Positions 26,405-35,698 of a DNA stretch of 64,000 nt are shown piece by piece. The translations under genes were made by a program, and so were the position numbers. Source of the DNA: Corynebacterium lemuris (lineage in GTDB: Bacteria > Actinomycetota > Actinomycetes > Mycobacteriales > Mycobacteriaceae); NCBI RefSeq assembly GCF_024919295.1, contig NZ_JANWTC010000001.1, forward strand, positions 558,001-622,000, read 5' to 3'. Every line of letters begins with the position of its first letter. Position 1 is the stretch's first letter. The notes below the pieces were generated by a model that had not been told where the DNA came from, did not search any database, and worked only from the letters and a program-made list of their open reading frames with translations.

Positions 26405-27832
26405 ATGAGTTCTCAGCCCCGTGCAGTGGTGGTCGGTGGTGGGACGAACGGCCTGACCGCTGCAGCCAGACTCGCGGTCGAGGGCTGGCAGGTGACGGTC
26501 TTCGAGCAGGCGGACCACTTCGGCGGATCCGCCGCCTCCCTCACCGATCCTTTCGGTCCGGGCACCGTCGTTGATTTCGGCGCGGCAGCCCACCCCTTCG
26601 GGATTGCCAGCCCGGCCTTCCGTCAGCTCCGCCTGGAGGAACACGGCCTGGAATGGTTGCACGCCGATTACTCCATGGCTCACCCCTTGCCGCAGGCGGA
26701 CGCGGCTCTCCTGCACCGCTCCCTCGATGACACCGCCCGAGGCCTGGGCGAGGACGCGAAGATGTGGCGGCGTCTCCACCGGAACGCGGTGGAACACATC
26801 GACGAGCACCTGGAGAACCTGCTCGCACCCATGCTCCGGTGGCCCGCGCACCCGGTGCGGATGGCGCAGTTCGGTGTTCCCGCTCTGCTGCCCGCCTCCC
26901 GACTGAGCAGAGTGCTGTTCTCGACCGAGCAGGCCAGGGCCCTGTTCTGCGGGAGTGCCGTCCACTCGATGACCTCCCCGGCGCAGCCCTTCACCTCGGC
27001 CTTCGGAGTGCTCTTCGGGGCCCTGGGCATGTCAAGAGGATGGCCCGTGGCCAGGGGAGGCAGCGGGGCGATTGTGGATGCTCTGCTGAGCGTTCTCGTG
27101 GCCCATGGCGCGACTCTGGTCACCGGACACACCGTGTCCAGCTTCCGGGAGCTGCCCGAGGCGGACTCCTACATACTGAACCTGACTCCCAAAGGAATTC
27201 TGGGGATAACGGACGTGCCGCTCGATCGGTCCGTGCGGAGAAGCCTGGTCAGATGGCGGTACGGATCCGCCGCCCACAAGGTCGACTGGCACCTGTCGGG
27301 GCCAGTGCCCTGGACCGATGAGGAGGTGTCGCGTGCCAGCACGGTGCATGTCTGCGGCGGGGTGGCGGAGCTGGAGTTCGCGGAACGGGAGGTGGCGAAG
27401 GGGCGGTTCCCCGACAAACCGTTCGTCATGGTGGGTCAGCAGAACGCAGCGGATCCGGGCCGTGGACCGGTCCTGTGGACCTATGCGCATGTGCCCCACG
27501 GCTTTGTCGAGGAACGGCCCGGCCAGGTCCGGGAGGCCATCCTCAGCCAGATCGAGCGTTTCGCCCCGGGTTTCCGCGACCTCGTGGTGGACCACCGGGA
27601 ATACAGCCCGGCGGACCTGGAGGCCGCGAACCCCAGCATCATCGGCGGGGACATCGCCGGCGGCTCCATGACAGGGCTCCAGGCATTGTTCCGTCCCCGC
27701 GTGTCGCTGAAGCCGCACCGTCTGGGGCCGGGGGTGTTCACCGCGAGTGGGGCGACTCCCCCCGGGGCAGGTGTCCACGGCATGCCCGGTTGGTGGGCCG
27801 CCCAGGGTGCCCTCGACGAGCTCCGCGGATAA
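26405..27832 (+). CDS. FAD-dependent oxidoreductase, phytoene-desaturase/PYROXD2-like
   Basis: A 475-aa amine-oxidase-fold flavoprotein. The dinucleotide-binding motif VVVGGGTNGLTAAARLAVEGW and the following VTVFEQADHFGGSA are classical for the CrtI/PYROXD2 group. The C-terminal FAD contact segment is GVFTASGATPPGAGVHGMPGWWAA. No carotenoid genes are nearby, so a desaturase role in carotenogenesis is not supported and the substrate is unknown. The ATG at 26405 is preceded by AAGGAG. A perfect stem-loop follows. Confidence 0.8.
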   Translation: MSSQPRAVVVGGGTNGLTAAARLAVEGWQVTVFEQADHFGGSAASLTDPFGPGTVVDFGAAAHPFGIASPAFRQLRLEEHGLEWLHADYSMAHPLPQADAALLHRSLDDTARGLGEDAKMWRRLHRNAVEHIDEHLENLLAPMLRWPAHPVRMAQFGVPALLPASRLSRVLFSTEQARALFCGSAVHSMTSPAQPFTSAFGVLFGALGMSRGWPVARGGSGAIVDALLSVLVAHGATLVTGHTVSSFRELPEADSYILNLTPKGILGITDVPLDRSVRRSLVRWRYGSAAHKVDWHLSGPVPWTDEEVSRASTVHVCGGVAELEFAEREVAKGRFPDKPFVMVGQQNAADPGRGPVLWTYAHVPHGFVEERPGQVREAILSQIERFAPGFRDLVVDHREYSPADLEAANPSIIGGDIAGGSMTGLQALFRPRVSLKPHRLGPGVFTASGATPPGAGVHGMPGWWAAQGALDELRG

Positions 27833-27839
27833 CAGCAAC

Positions 27840-27872
27840 AGGCCCGTGCAGGTGATGCACCTGCACGGGCCT
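27840..27872. terminator. Bidirectional stem-loop between convergent genes
   Basis: A perfect 15-bp stem (AGGCCCGTGCAGGTG with CACCTGCACGGGCCT) and 3-nt loop lie between the oxidoreductase and accBC stops. T-rich sequence is weak on both sides, but the convergent position supports a terminator. Confidence 0.7.
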
Positions 27873-27889
27873 GGAGGGGGAGTGGTGTC

Positions 27890-29662
27890 CTACTTGATCT
27901 CGAGGAGGACCTGTCCCTTGGTCACGCCAGCGCCTTCCTCGACGGAGAGGCCGGTGACGGTACCTGATTTATGGGCCTTGACGGGGTTCTCCATCTTCAT
28001 GGCCTCGAGCACCAGGATAACCTCACCCTCGGTGACCTCCTGGCCCTCGGTGATGTTGACCTTGATCACGGTGCCCTGCATGGGGGCGGCGACCGAGTCG
28101 CCGGAGGCACCTGCGGCACCACCAGCGGAGCGACGTTTCTTGGCCTTCTTCTTGGGGGTGGCGCCACCACCGAGCGCCAGGTCGCCCGGCAGGGCGATCT
28201 CGACGCGACGGCCGTCGACCTCGACGACAACCTTGTGCGCCGGGACAGCCTCGTCCTCGGGCAGGTCCGCCGGATCGACGAAGGGCTCAATCGGGTTGTC
28301 CCAGACCTCCTCGATCCACTTGGTGTAGATCTCGAAGCCGTTCTCGTCGCCGACGAATGCCGGGTTGGAGACGATGTGGCGGTGGAAGGGCAGGACCGTG
28401 GGCATGCCCTCGACGACGAACTCACCGAGTGCGCGGCGGGCGCGCTGCAGGGCCTGCTCACGGCTCTCACCGGTGACGATGAGCTTGGCCAGCATGGAGT
28501 CGAACTGGCCACCGATCACGGAGCCCTCGCGGACACCGGAGTCCACGCGGACACCCGGGCCGTCCGGCTGGCGGTAGGCGGTGACGGTGCCCGGGGCCGG
28601 CATGAAGTTCAGGCCGGCGTCCTCACCGTTGATGCGGAACTCGAAGGAGTGGCCGCGCGGGGTGGGATCCTCGGCGAAACGCAGCTTCTCGCCCTCCGCG
28701 ATGCGGAACTGCTCGCGGACGAGGTCGATGCCGGTGGTCTCCTCGGTGATGGGGTGCTCCACCTGCAGACGGGTGTTGACCTCGAGGAATGAGATCAGGC
28801 CGTCGGCGCCGACGAGATACTCGACGGTGCCGGCACCGTAGTAGCCTGCTTCGAGGCAGATACGCTTGGCGGACTCGTGGATCTCGGTGCGCTGGGCATC
28901 GGTGAGGAACGGGGCCGGGGCCTCCTCGACAAGCTTCTGGAAACGGCGCTGCAGGGAGCAGTCACGGGTGCCGGCGACGATGACGTTGCCATGCTGGTCG
29001 GCCAGCACCTGGGCCTCCACGTGGCGGGCCTTGTCCAGGTAGCGCTCGACGAAGCACTCGCCGCGGCCGAAAGCGGAGACGGCCTCACGGGTGGCGGACT
29101 CGTAGAGCTCCGCAACCTCCTCCATCTTGTAGGCGACCTTCATGCCACGGCCACCGCCACCGAAGGCGGCCTTGATGGCGATGGGCAGACCGTACTCCTC
29201 GGCGAAGGCGACGACCTCGTCGGCTCCGGCGACCGGCTCCTTGGTGCCCGGGACCATTGGGGCGTCGGCACGTTGCGCGATGTGGCGGGCGGTGACCTTG
29301 TCCCCGAGGTCGGCGATCGCGGACGGTGGGGGGCCGATCCAGATCAGGCCGGCGTCGATGACGGCCTGGGCGAAGTCGGCGTTCTCGGCGAGAAAGCCGT
29401 AACCCGGGTGGACCGCGTCTGCGCCGGACTTGGCGGCCGCATCGATGATCTTCTCAATCGCCAGGTAGGACTCGGCGGAGGACTGGCCGCCCAGTGCGAA
29501 CGCCTCATCTGCCATACCGACGAACGGGGCGTCTGCGTCCGGCTCCGCGTACACGGCGACGCTGGCGATGCCCGCATCCTCGGCGGCGCGGATCACGCGT
29601 ACCGCGATCTCACCGCGGTTGGCCACGAGGACCTTCGTGATCTTCTTGGTCTCAACTGCCAC
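27890..29662 (-). CDS. accBC: Acyl-CoA carboxylase alpha subunit (biotin carboxylase + biotin carrier)
   Basis: A 590-aa subunit shared by acetyl-CoA carboxylase and the acyl-CoA carboxylases that feed mycolic acid synthesis. It has a biotin carboxylase domain (about 10-455: [49 protein letters not shown]). A basic linker ([10 protein letters not shown]) follows. The C-terminal biotinyl domain carries EAMKMEN (Lys556). It works with AccD1 or DtsR2 plus AccE, encoded 10-13 kb away on the same strand. The start is GTG at 29662, with GAAAGGGATC upstream. Confidence 0.97.
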   Translation of the reverse strand: MAVETKKITKVLVANRGEIAVRVIRAAEDAGIASVAVYAEPDADAPFVGMADEAFALGGQSSAESYLAIEKIIDAAAKSGADAVHPGYGFLAENADFAQAVIDAGLIWIGPPPSAIADLGDKVTARHIAQRADAPMVPGTKEPVAGADEVVAFAEEYGLPIAIKAAFGGGGRGMKVAYKMEEVAELYESATREAVSAFGRGECFVERYLDKARHVEAQVLADQHGNVIVAGTRDCSLQRRFQKLVEEAPAPFLTDAQRTEIHESAKRICLEAGYYGAGTVEYLVGADGLISFLEVNTRLQVEHPITEETTGIDLVREQFRIAEGEKLRFAEDPTPRGHSFEFRINGEDAGLNFMPAPGTVTAYRQPDGPGVRVDSGVREGSVIGGQFDSMLAKLIVTGESREQALQRARRALGEFVVEGMPTVLPFHRHIVSNPAFVGDENGFEIYTKWIEEVWDNPIEPFVDPADLPEDEAVPAHKVVVEVDGRRVEIALPGDLALGGGATPKKKAKKRRSAGGAAGASGDSVAAPMQGTVIKVNITEGQEVTEGEVILVLEAMKMENPVKAHKSGTVTGLSVEEGAGVTKGQVLLEIK

Positions 29663-29898
29663 TTGGGGATCCCTTTCATGTGCTGCATTGGTAGGTCGCG
29701 TCGGCCCGCCCGCGTGTGGCGGCCGCGCGACGCATGCAGACTATTCTTGCATACAAAAACGTGAGCATTCCGTCAGGTCTTGAGATTTTGCCCGAAAAGG
29801 GTGGGAATCGCCAGTAGGACCCGCCGAAAAGAATTCGGACCGTCCGGCGCGCCTCCTGTTCGGGCGGTGGAACGGTCCGTTCGGACATGGGCGTGAGG
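29663..29898. other. 236-bp intergenic region with the accBC promoter
   Basis: An inverted repeat at 29732-29754 (GCATGCA-9 bp-TGCATAC) covers the most promoter-like sequence. Near the rhodanese stop, CGGACCGT (29836-29843) and ACGGTCCG (29872-29879) could pair across 28 nt. No gene is seen. Confidence 0.5.
29732..29754 (-). promoter_or_regulatory. accBC: Palindrome over the accBC promoter region
   Basis: GCATGCA-GACTATTCT-TGCATAC has 7-bp arms with one mismatch. On the minus strand its centre reads AGAATAGTC, including TAGTCT as -10 candidate about 75 nt before GTG 29662. A regulator bound here would block or position RNA polymerase. Confidence 0.4.
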
Positions 29899-30780
29899 TT
29901 ACGCGCCGGGGGCCTCGCCGCGGGCGATGGGCATGCGGATCATGTTGCCCCACTCGATCCAGGCACCGTCGTAGCTGCGCACCTTCCCGAAGCCGAGCAG
30001 ATACCTGAGCACGAACCAGGTGTGGGCGGTGCGGTCGCCGGCGTGGCAGTAGATGGTGGTCTCCGAGTCCGGGTCCAGGGCACCGTAGATCTCCTGGAGT
30101 TCGGCGCGGGAGCGGAAACGGGCGTTGGGGTGGACATTGTCCTGCCAGGGCAGGTTCACGGCCCCGGGAATGTGGCCCTGGCGCAGGGTGGGGGCGAAGG
30201 CGGGATCGTAGTCGCCGCCCACCTGGCCGAGGAACTCCTCGGTGGAACGCACATCCACCAACGTGGCCTTGCCGAGGTTGGCGCGCACCTCGTCGACGAA
30301 GACACGGTAGGTCGCATCGTCGCGCTCGACGACGGGGTAGTCGGTGGCGGGGTAGTCCGGGACAACGAAGGAGGTGTCGCGCTCCTCCGCCATCCAGGCG
30401 TCACGGCCACCGTCGAGAAGCCGGACATCCTCATGGCCGAACATGTCGAAGACCCACAGCGTCAGTGCCGCCCACCAGTTGGACTGGTCACCGTAGATGA
30501 CCACCGTGTCATCCCGGGCGATGCCCTTGGAGCTCATGAGGCGGGCGAAGGCCTCGCCGTCGATGACGTCCCGGGTGACAGGATCACTGAGGTCCTTGTG
30601 CCAGTCGATCCGCAGGGCGCCGGGGAGGTGCCCGATGTCGTAGAGGAGGGAGTCCTCGTCGGATTCGATGACCCGCAGGCCGGGCGTGCCCAGTCGGGCG
30701 GAGAGCCAGGACGCGGAAACCAGGCGTTCCGGGTGGGCGTAATCCTGGAACGGGGTATGGGGATCGAAGGGTACGGCCAC
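29899..30780 (-). CDS. thtR: Thiosulfate sulfurtransferase (rhodanese, two-domain)
   Basis: A 293-aa tandem-rhodanese protein of the SseA/ThtR type, transferring sulfane sulfur to an acceptor. The inactive N-terminal rhodanese domain includes DIGHLPGALRIDWHKDL. The active C-terminal domain has HIPGAVNLPW and the active-site loop YCHAGDR with persulfide-forming Cys245. The start is GTG at 30780 with AAAGGCGGGA upstream. A rhodanese gene next to accBC is also found in C. glutamicum. It is divergent from the ATP-grasp gene. Confidence 0.88.
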   Translation of the reverse strand: MAVPFDPHTPFQDYAHPERLVSASWLSARLGTPGLRVIESDEDSLLYDIGHLPGALRIDWHKDLSDPVTRDVIDGEAFARLMSSKGIARDDTVVIYGDQSNWWAALTLWVFDMFGHEDVRLLDGGRDAWMAEERDTSFVVPDYPATDYPVVERDDATYRVFVDEVRANLGKATLVDVRSTEEFLGQVGGDYDPAFAPTLRQGHIPGAVNLPWQDNVHPNARFRSRAELQEIYGALDPDSETTIYCHAGDRTAHTWFVLRYLLGFGKVRSYDGAWIEWGNMIRMPIARGEAPGA

Positions 30781-30917
30781 GAGGTCCCGCCTTTCTGGGC
30801 GAAAAGTGTGATGAGATCAGTATCCAACAGTAGTGGAGGGCGTCCGAAGGGGTCACGGGACACCCCTCATTGTGTCCTTGATTACTCCTTGGATTCTGGC
30901 TGCGCCATACGGGGTAC

Positions 30918-30935
30918 GTGGGGATAAAATCCCAC
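30918..30935 (+). promoter_or_regulatory. Promoter of the ATP-grasp gene inside a small palindrome
   Basis: TAAAAT at 30925-30930 is a good -10 box. It lies inside GTGGG-GATAAAAT-CCCAC, an inverted repeat with 5-bp arms, suggesting an operator over the promoter. The leader would be about 58 nt. Confidence 0.45.
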
Positions 30936-30994
30936 GTTGCCGGGGGATCGGAACCCCTCCGGATCACCACAGAACTTCCCGGAAGGGGTGCAGA

Positions 30995-32068
30995 TTGCAC
31001 AAGGCCATCGTCGTCTTTGAGGTTGAGGGCGGATCAGACAAGTCCATCGACGGACACCGCAGAGACACCATGCCGATCGTCAACGCCATCAAGGCCGCCG
31101 GCTGGCATGCCGAGGTCCTCTTCTTCCGTCCGGAGTGGGCCGACGAGCTGTTCCGCTACGCCGCCGCGAACTTCGACGGCTACATCTCACGGGTCAATCC
31201 CGGCAACATCCCCGGCGGTGAGGACGGCTACCTCGATCTGCTCACCCGGCTCTCTGACGCCGGCCTCGTCGGCATGTCCACCCCGGCGGAGATGATGGCC
31301 TACGGGGCGAAGGACGCCCTGGTCAAGCTCAACACCACGGACCTGGTGCCCGCCGACACCGCCGCCTACTACGACGTGGCGGCCTTCCACCGGACCTTCC
31401 CCACCTCCCTGTCCCACGGGGAGCGGGTGCTCAAGCAGAACCGGGGTTCCACCGGTTCCGGCATCTGGCGTGTCCAGCTGCTGGACAAGGAACTGGCCGC
31501 CACCGTCGAGCCCGGTACCGCCCTACCGCTGGACACGATGCTCAAGTGCACCGAGGCCGTGGACAACCACACCGAGATCCGGCCGCTGGGTGAGTTCATG
31601 GACTTCTGCGACCAGTACATCCTCGGCGCCAACGGCATGCTCGTGGACATGCGTTTCCTGCCGCGCATCCTCGAGGGTGAGATCCGGATCCTGCTCGTCG
31701 GCCCGCACCCGGTCTTCGTGGTGCACAAGAAGCCGGCCGAGGGCGGGGACAACTTCTCCGCCACCCTGTTCTCCGGCGCCAGGTACACCTACGACCGCCC
31801 TGAGGCATGGCAGGAGCTGGTGGACACCTTCGCCGCGGCCCGCCCCGTCATCGCGGAGAAGCTCGGCGGCGACAACATCCCGCTGATCTGGACCGCCGAC
31901 TTCATGCTCGACACCGCCACGGACGGCTCGGACACCTACGTCCTGGGTGAGATCAACTGCTCGTGCGTCGGTTTCACCTCGGAGCTGCACATGGGCATCC
32001 AGGAGCTGGTCGCCCGTGAGGCGATCGGCCGCGTGGAAGCGAGCCTGCCGGCCGGGATCCCGGCCTGA
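30995..32068 (+). CDS. Cj0069-type ATP-grasp protein
   Basis: A 357-aa protein of the Cj0069 family, whose members have an ATP-grasp-like fold of unknown reaction. It begins LHKAIVVFEVEGGSDKSIDGHRR (initiator TTG). It shows VLKQNRGSTGSGIW as the ATP-binding Lys/Gly-rich strand, and ends with VLGEINCSCVGFTSELH, where Glu-Ile-Asn recalls the metal-binding ExN of ATP-grasp ligases. I chose TTG 30995 because GGAAGGGG (30981-30988) is ideally spaced; upstream codons lie in the promoter. The ligation substrate is unknown, and the neighbouring rhodanese hints only weakly at sulfur metabolism. Confidence 0.75.
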   Translation: MHKAIVVFEVEGGSDKSIDGHRRDTMPIVNAIKAAGWHAEVLFFRPEWADELFRYAAANFDGYISRVNPGNIPGGEDGYLDLLTRLSDAGLVGMSTPAEMMAYGAKDALVKLNTTDLVPADTAAYYDVAAFHRTFPTSLSHGERVLKQNRGSTGSGIWRVQLLDKELAATVEPGTALPLDTMLKCTEAVDNHTEIRPLGEFMDFCDQYILGANGMLVDMRFLPRILEGEIRILLVGPHPVFVVHKKPAEGGDNFSATLFSGARYTYDRPEAWQELVDTFAAARPVIAEKLGGDNIPLIWTADFMLDTATDGSDTYVLGEINCSCVGFTSELHMGIQELVAREAIGRVEASLPAGIPA

Positions 32069-32084
32069 GGTAGTCCAACCCACC

Positions 32085-32090
32085 TACACT
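32085..32090 (+). promoter_or_regulatory. -10 box of a probable leaderless promoter for the AcuI-like gene
   Basis: TACACT ends 7 nt before the ATG at 32098. Confidence 0.5.
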
Positions 32091-32097
32091 CGGTCCC

Positions 32098-33087
32098 ATG
32101 ACACGAGCACTGATTGTGGACAGGAACGACGCCGGCGACATCCTCACGGAGGTCAGGGAGGTGGGGGAGGAATTCCTCGGCGAGGGCGACCTGCTCGTCG
32201 ACGTGGCCTACTCCAGCCTCAACTACAAGGACGGCATGGCGCTCGAGGGCAACCCGGGTGTGGTGCGCAACCTGCCCGTCATTCCGGGCATCGATGTGGT
32301 GGGCACCGTCGCGGAATCGGATTCGGGGCGTTTCGCACCGGGTGATGTGGTGGTGCTCAACGGCGCCGGGCTGGGGGAGCGACGCCACGGCGGCTACACG
32401 GAGAGGCTGCGTATCGACTCCGCCTCCACAATCAAGGCCCCCGGGAAGTTCACTGCCGAGCAGGCCGCGGCGATCGGTACCGCCGGTTTCACCGCGGCGC
32501 TGTCCGTCGACGCTCTCCTGCAGCAGGGACTGAAACCGGAGGGCGGGGAGATCCTGGTGACCGGTGCGACCGGCGGGGTGGGTTCGGTGGCCATCCACCT
32601 GCTCAAGCAGCTGGGTTTCCGGCCCGTGGCCCTGACCGGGCGCGTGGAGGAACACGGGGATTACCTGCGCGGCCTGGGGGCCGTGGAGATCCTCGACCGT
32701 GCAGAGCTCGCCGAGCCGGGCCGCCCGCTGCAGCAGACCCGCTGGGCCGGTGTCGTCGATGCGGTGGGTTCCCACACCCTGGTCAACGCCCTGGCCCAGC
32801 TGCAGTGGGGTGGCGTGGCCACCGCCTGCGGCCTGGCACATGGCCCGGACCTGCCGGGCACTGTGCTGCCCTTCATCCTGCGCGGGGTGCATCTGATCGG
32901 CATCAACTCCGTTGACGCACCGCTGCCGCTGCGGGAGCGGGCCTGGGCACTGCTCGCGGAACAACTCGACACCTCCGTGCTGGAGGGTTTCACCGAGGTG
33001 CTCACCCTGGAGGAGGTCGCCGAAGCCGGCACCGCCCTGCTGGCGGGGCGGCGTCACGGACGGGCCGTGGTCAGACCTCAGGCCTGA
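32098..33087 (+). CDS. YhdH/AcuI-type zinc-independent quinone oxidoreductase (acryloyl-CoA reductase family)
   Basis: A 329-aa medium-chain dehydrogenase/reductase without structural zinc. The YhdH/AcuI signatures are SSLNYKDGMALEGNPGVVRNLPVIPGIDVVGTV, GTAGFTAALSVDALL, and the NADPH-binding VTGATGGVGSVAIHLLKQLGF. In the family's best-studied members it reduces acrylyl-CoA to propionyl-CoA, which would connect to the prp and acyl-CoA carboxylase genes here. That link is inference. Its last 10 bp overlap the convergent DUF3151 gene. Confidence 0.85.
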   Translation: MTRALIVDRNDAGDILTEVREVGEEFLGEGDLLVDVAYSSLNYKDGMALEGNPGVVRNLPVIPGIDVVGTVAESDSGRFAPGDVVVLNGAGLGERRHGGYTERLRIDSASTIKAPGKFTAEQAAAIGTAGFTAALSVDALLQQGLKPEGGEILVTGATGGVGSVAIHLLKQLGFRPVALTGRVEEHGDYLRGLGAVEILDRAELAEPGRPLQQTRWAGVVDAVGSHTLVNALAQLQWGGVATACGLAHGPDLPGTVLPFILRGVHLIGINSVDAPLPLRERAWALLAEQLDTSVLEGFTEVLTLEEVAEAGTALLAGRRHGRAVVRPQA

Positions 33088-33494
33088 TCGATCAGCTGCC
33101 CCACAGACTCCGGATCCGCGTCAGAGAGCATCTGGCGGCAACGGTCGTACTCGGCGTCCTCACCGATGAGCTGCGCCGCGCGGGCCAGCGTCGCGATGGC
33201 GCGCAGCACCGCCTGGTTCGGTTCATGGGAGTAGGGGACCGGGCCCCAGCCCTTCCAGCCGTTGGCGCGCAGACGGTCCAGCGAACGGTGGTAACCGGTG
33301 CGGGCGGTGGCGTAGGCGGTGAGCTTCTCGTCGTCGGTGGACGCGGCGTCGAGAAGCACCTCGGCGCGGGTGGCCCATACGAGCGGGCTGTCCGGATGCG
33401 CGAGAGCAGTGCCCGCGGCAGCGGGATCGGAACCGGCGGCCGGGTCGGCGGGGAGATGGACCGGCGGCGGGGCCAGCATGTCATTGAGTTTCAT
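33078..33494 (-). CDS. DUF3151-family conserved actinobacterial protein
   Basis: A 138-aa soluble helical protein matching the DUF3151 family of Corynebacteriales: MKLNDMLAPPPVHLP at the start, then TARTGYHRSLDRLRANGWKGWGPVPY and the HEPNQAVLRAIATLARAAQLIGE segment. TPR-like helical packing seems likely; no biochemical role is known. The ATG at 33494 is 8 nt after a TAGGCT box on the minus strand, although GGAGAGC could also act as a weak ribosome site. Confidence 0.8.
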   Translation of the reverse strand: MKLNDMLAPPPVHLPADPAAGSDPAAAGTALAHPDSPLVWATRAEVLLDAASTDDEKLTAYATARTGYHRSLDRLRANGWKGWGPVPYSHEPNQAVLRAIATLARAAQLIGEDAEYDRCRQMLSDADPESVGQLIDQA

Positions 33495-33502
33495 GCTCTC
33501 CG

Positions 33503-33508
33503 AGCCTA
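33503..33508 (-). promoter_or_regulatory. -10 box of a possible leaderless promoter for the DUF3151 gene
   Basis: On the minus strand TAGGCT is followed by CGGAGAGC and then the ATG at 33494. Confidence 0.4.
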
Positions 33509-33576
33509 GCCGGGAATTCCGGTCCCGGGTTCCCTCCTGTGTACCCTGACGGGGTGTCACCACGAGGGAAAGAGGA

Positions 33577-35697
33577 ATGATGGGTGTGTCGCGGACGGCA
33601 ACCCGTGGGGCGGCGATGGCCGATCAGCGTGCGGTGCGCCGCATCCCGTACAGGTACGACCTGGACGGCCTGCGCGGCATCGCCATCGCCTTCGTCGTCA
33701 TCTTCCACATCTTCGTCGGCCGGGTCTCCGGCGGCGTGGACGTCTTCCTGCTGCTCAGCGGCTACTTCTTCCTCGGCTCCCAGCTGCGCTACGCCGGCCG
33801 GGAGAACGCCTCCGCCAACCCCTGGTGGCCCATCTGGCGCACCATCCGCCGCCTCTACCCGGCGCTGCTGCTGGTCCTCGGGCTCACCGCCCTGGCCGCG
33901 CTGTGGGGGGTGCCGCAGCTGCGGCGCGTGGAGATCATCGACCAGTTCACCGCCAGCCTCCTCTACTTCCAGAACTGGGAGCTGGCCTCGCAGCAGGCGG
34001 ACTACAACGTCGCCTCCGGCTCGGTCAGCCCCCTGCAGCACCTGTGGTCGATGGCGGTCCAGGGGCAGTTCTACCTGATGGCCATCGCCCTGGGCATGGT
34101 CATCATCTGGGCCCGGCGCGCCGGGCTGGAGCTGGCCCGGTGGGTGGGCCCGCTGCTGGCCGTGGTCACGGTTGCCTCCTTCGCCTATGCGTGGTGGCTG
34201 CATCTCGCTGAGCAGCCGCTGAACTACTACTCCACGTGGTCGCGGATGTGGCAGCTGACCCTCGGCGGGTTGCTGGCGTTGCACGGCCACCGTCTGAGCG
34301 TGCATCCGCGCCTGAAGGAACTGTGCACGTGGGTGGGGCTGGCGATGGTGCTGAGCACCGGCCTGCTTCTCGACGGCGCCGCCCTCTTCCCCGGCCCCGC
34401 CGCCCTGTACCCGATCGGTGGTGCGGTCCTGGTGATTCTCGGCGGGGGGCAGGGCGTGCTGTCCGGCTGGTTGGCCAACCGCACGATGCGCTGGCTGGGT
34501 GACATCGCCTATCCGCTGTACCTGTGGCACTGGCCGCTGCTCATCCTCAGCCTGATCCTGGTGGGCCGGGAGGATGCCACCTTCTCCCTCGGCGTGATGG
34601 TCGTGGTGGTCTCGGTGGTGCTGGCGGATGTCACGCACCGGCTGGTGGAGAAGCCCCTGCGCCAGCACGCGAAACGTCCGTTGGCGGGGGAGCAGCGGGT
34701 GGGCGTGGCGCGTGCGCTGCTGCGTGCTTCCCGTCCCGCGCGTGCCCGGGCGGTGGGTGGTGGGGCGCTGGCTCTGGTCATGGTTGCCCTGCTCACTGTC
34801 CACGGCGTGTGGCAGGTTCGCCTGCACAACGCCGGGGGTGTGCTTCTCGACGCAGCCCGCTACCCCGGCGCCCAGGCCCTGTTCGGCGCCGCTGTCCCCG
34901 CCGCCGAACCCAAACCCGATCCGGAGCTGATCGGTGCGACGCTCTCGCGGGTGTGGACCGACAACTGCATCTCCCGCTTCGGCGATGATCCGTCGGTCCT
35001 GCCGGTCGATGAGCGCGGCGAGGACTGCCTCTTCGGTGACCTGAAGGGCACCCGGGACGTCTACCTGGTGGGTGGTTCACACGCCGAACAGTGGATGACC
35101 CCGCTCAACGCCTTGGGCCGCGAGCATGGTTTCCGGGTCATCCCCCTGGTGCGCCAGTCGTGTCCGATCTTCGCCGAGGAACGGGACGGACTCTTTGAAC
35201 CGGACTGCGTGGAATTCAACCGGCACGTGCTCACCCGTCTCGCGGAGGTCCAGCCGGATCTGGTGGTCTCCACGACCACGCGACCCTACATCGAGACCGG
35301 CAGCAGCCGGGAGGAGGTCCCGGACTCCTACCTGACGTTCTGGGATTTCCTCGCCGACAACGACATCCCCTTCGCCGGGCTGCGCGACAACCCGTGGAAG
35401 ACCTTCGAGGACGGCTCGGAACTCTCCGTGCCGCTGTGCGTGCTCGACATCGAGGACATCTACGCCTGTGGCGTGGTCGAGGACGAGTTCTACCAGCCCG
35501 TGGACCCGGCGGCTGTCCATCTGGCGGGCATGCCGCATGCGAAGGCCATCGACACCTCGCCGTGGTTCTGCGTGGACGGGCACTGCCCGGCGGTCATCGG
35601 CAACATCTACGTCTACCGCGACGGCAACCACCTGAGCGTCCCCTACTCCTACTCCCTGGCGCCGCTGCTGTGGGAGCAGATCAAGGAATTCCTCTGA
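33577..35697 (+). CDS. Acyltransferase-3 / SGNH (OafA-type) cell-envelope O-acyltransferase
   Basis: A 706-aa fusion. Residues about 25-380 are an acyltransferase-3 membrane domain with some ten helices (RYDLDGLRGIAIAFVVIFHI, where the His is catalytic in the family; GVDVFLLLSGYFF; LWSMAVQGQFYLM; YPLYLWHWPLL; VEKPLR). One more helix (about 390-412) leads to an extracytoplasmic SGNH hydrolase-like domain with VGGSHAEQW (nucleophile Ser) and DGNHLS (Asp-His pair). Such proteins O-acylate envelope glycans. The exact target, arabinogalactan, glycolipid or peptidoglycan, is not told by sequence. ATGs at 33577 and 33580 are adjacent; 33580 has the better distance to AGAGGA. Confidence 0.85.
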   Translation: MMGVSRTATRGAAMADQRAVRRIPYRYDLDGLRGIAIAFVVIFHIFVGRVSGGVDVFLLLSGYFFLGSQLRYAGRENASANPWWPIWRTIRRLYPALLLVLGLTALAALWGVPQLRRVEIIDQFTASLLYFQNWELASQQADYNVASGSVSPLQHLWSMAVQGQFYLMAIALGMVIIWARRAGLELARWVGPLLAVVTVASFAYAWWLHLAEQPLNYYSTWSRMWQLTLGGLLALHGHRLSVHPRLKELCTWVGLAMVLSTGLLLDGAALFPGPAALYPIGGAVLVILGGGQGVLSGWLANRTMRWLGDIAYPLYLWHWPLLILSLILVGREDATFSLGVMVVVVSVVLADVTHRLVEKPLRQHAKRPLAGEQRVGVARALLRASRPARARAVGGGALALVMVALLTVHGVWQVRLHNAGGVLLDAARYPGAQALFGAAVPAAEPKPDPELIGATLSRVWTDNCISRFGDDPSVLPVDERGEDCLFGDLKGTRDVYLVGGSHAEQWMTPLNALGREHGFRVIPLVRQSCPIFAEERDGLFEPDCVEFNRHVLTRLAEVQPDLVVSTTTRPYIETGSSREEVPDSYLTFWDFLADNDIPFAGLRDNPWKTFEDGSELSVPLCVLDIEDIYACGVVEDEFYQPVDPAAVHLAGMPHAKAIDTSPWFCVDGHCPAVIGNIYVYRDGNHLSVPYSYSLAPLLWEQIKEFL

Positions 35698-35698
35698 T

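Noticed and set aside
29836-29879. Inverted repeat CGGACCGT...ACGGTCCG as a terminator of accBC-thtR
   Set aside because: 28-nt loop and no T-run; too weak to call.
33481-34827. 448-codon minus-strand frame opposite the acyltransferase
   Set aside because: His/Gln/Pro/Arg-rich shadow; the plus-strand protein has clear catalytic motifs and membrane helices.
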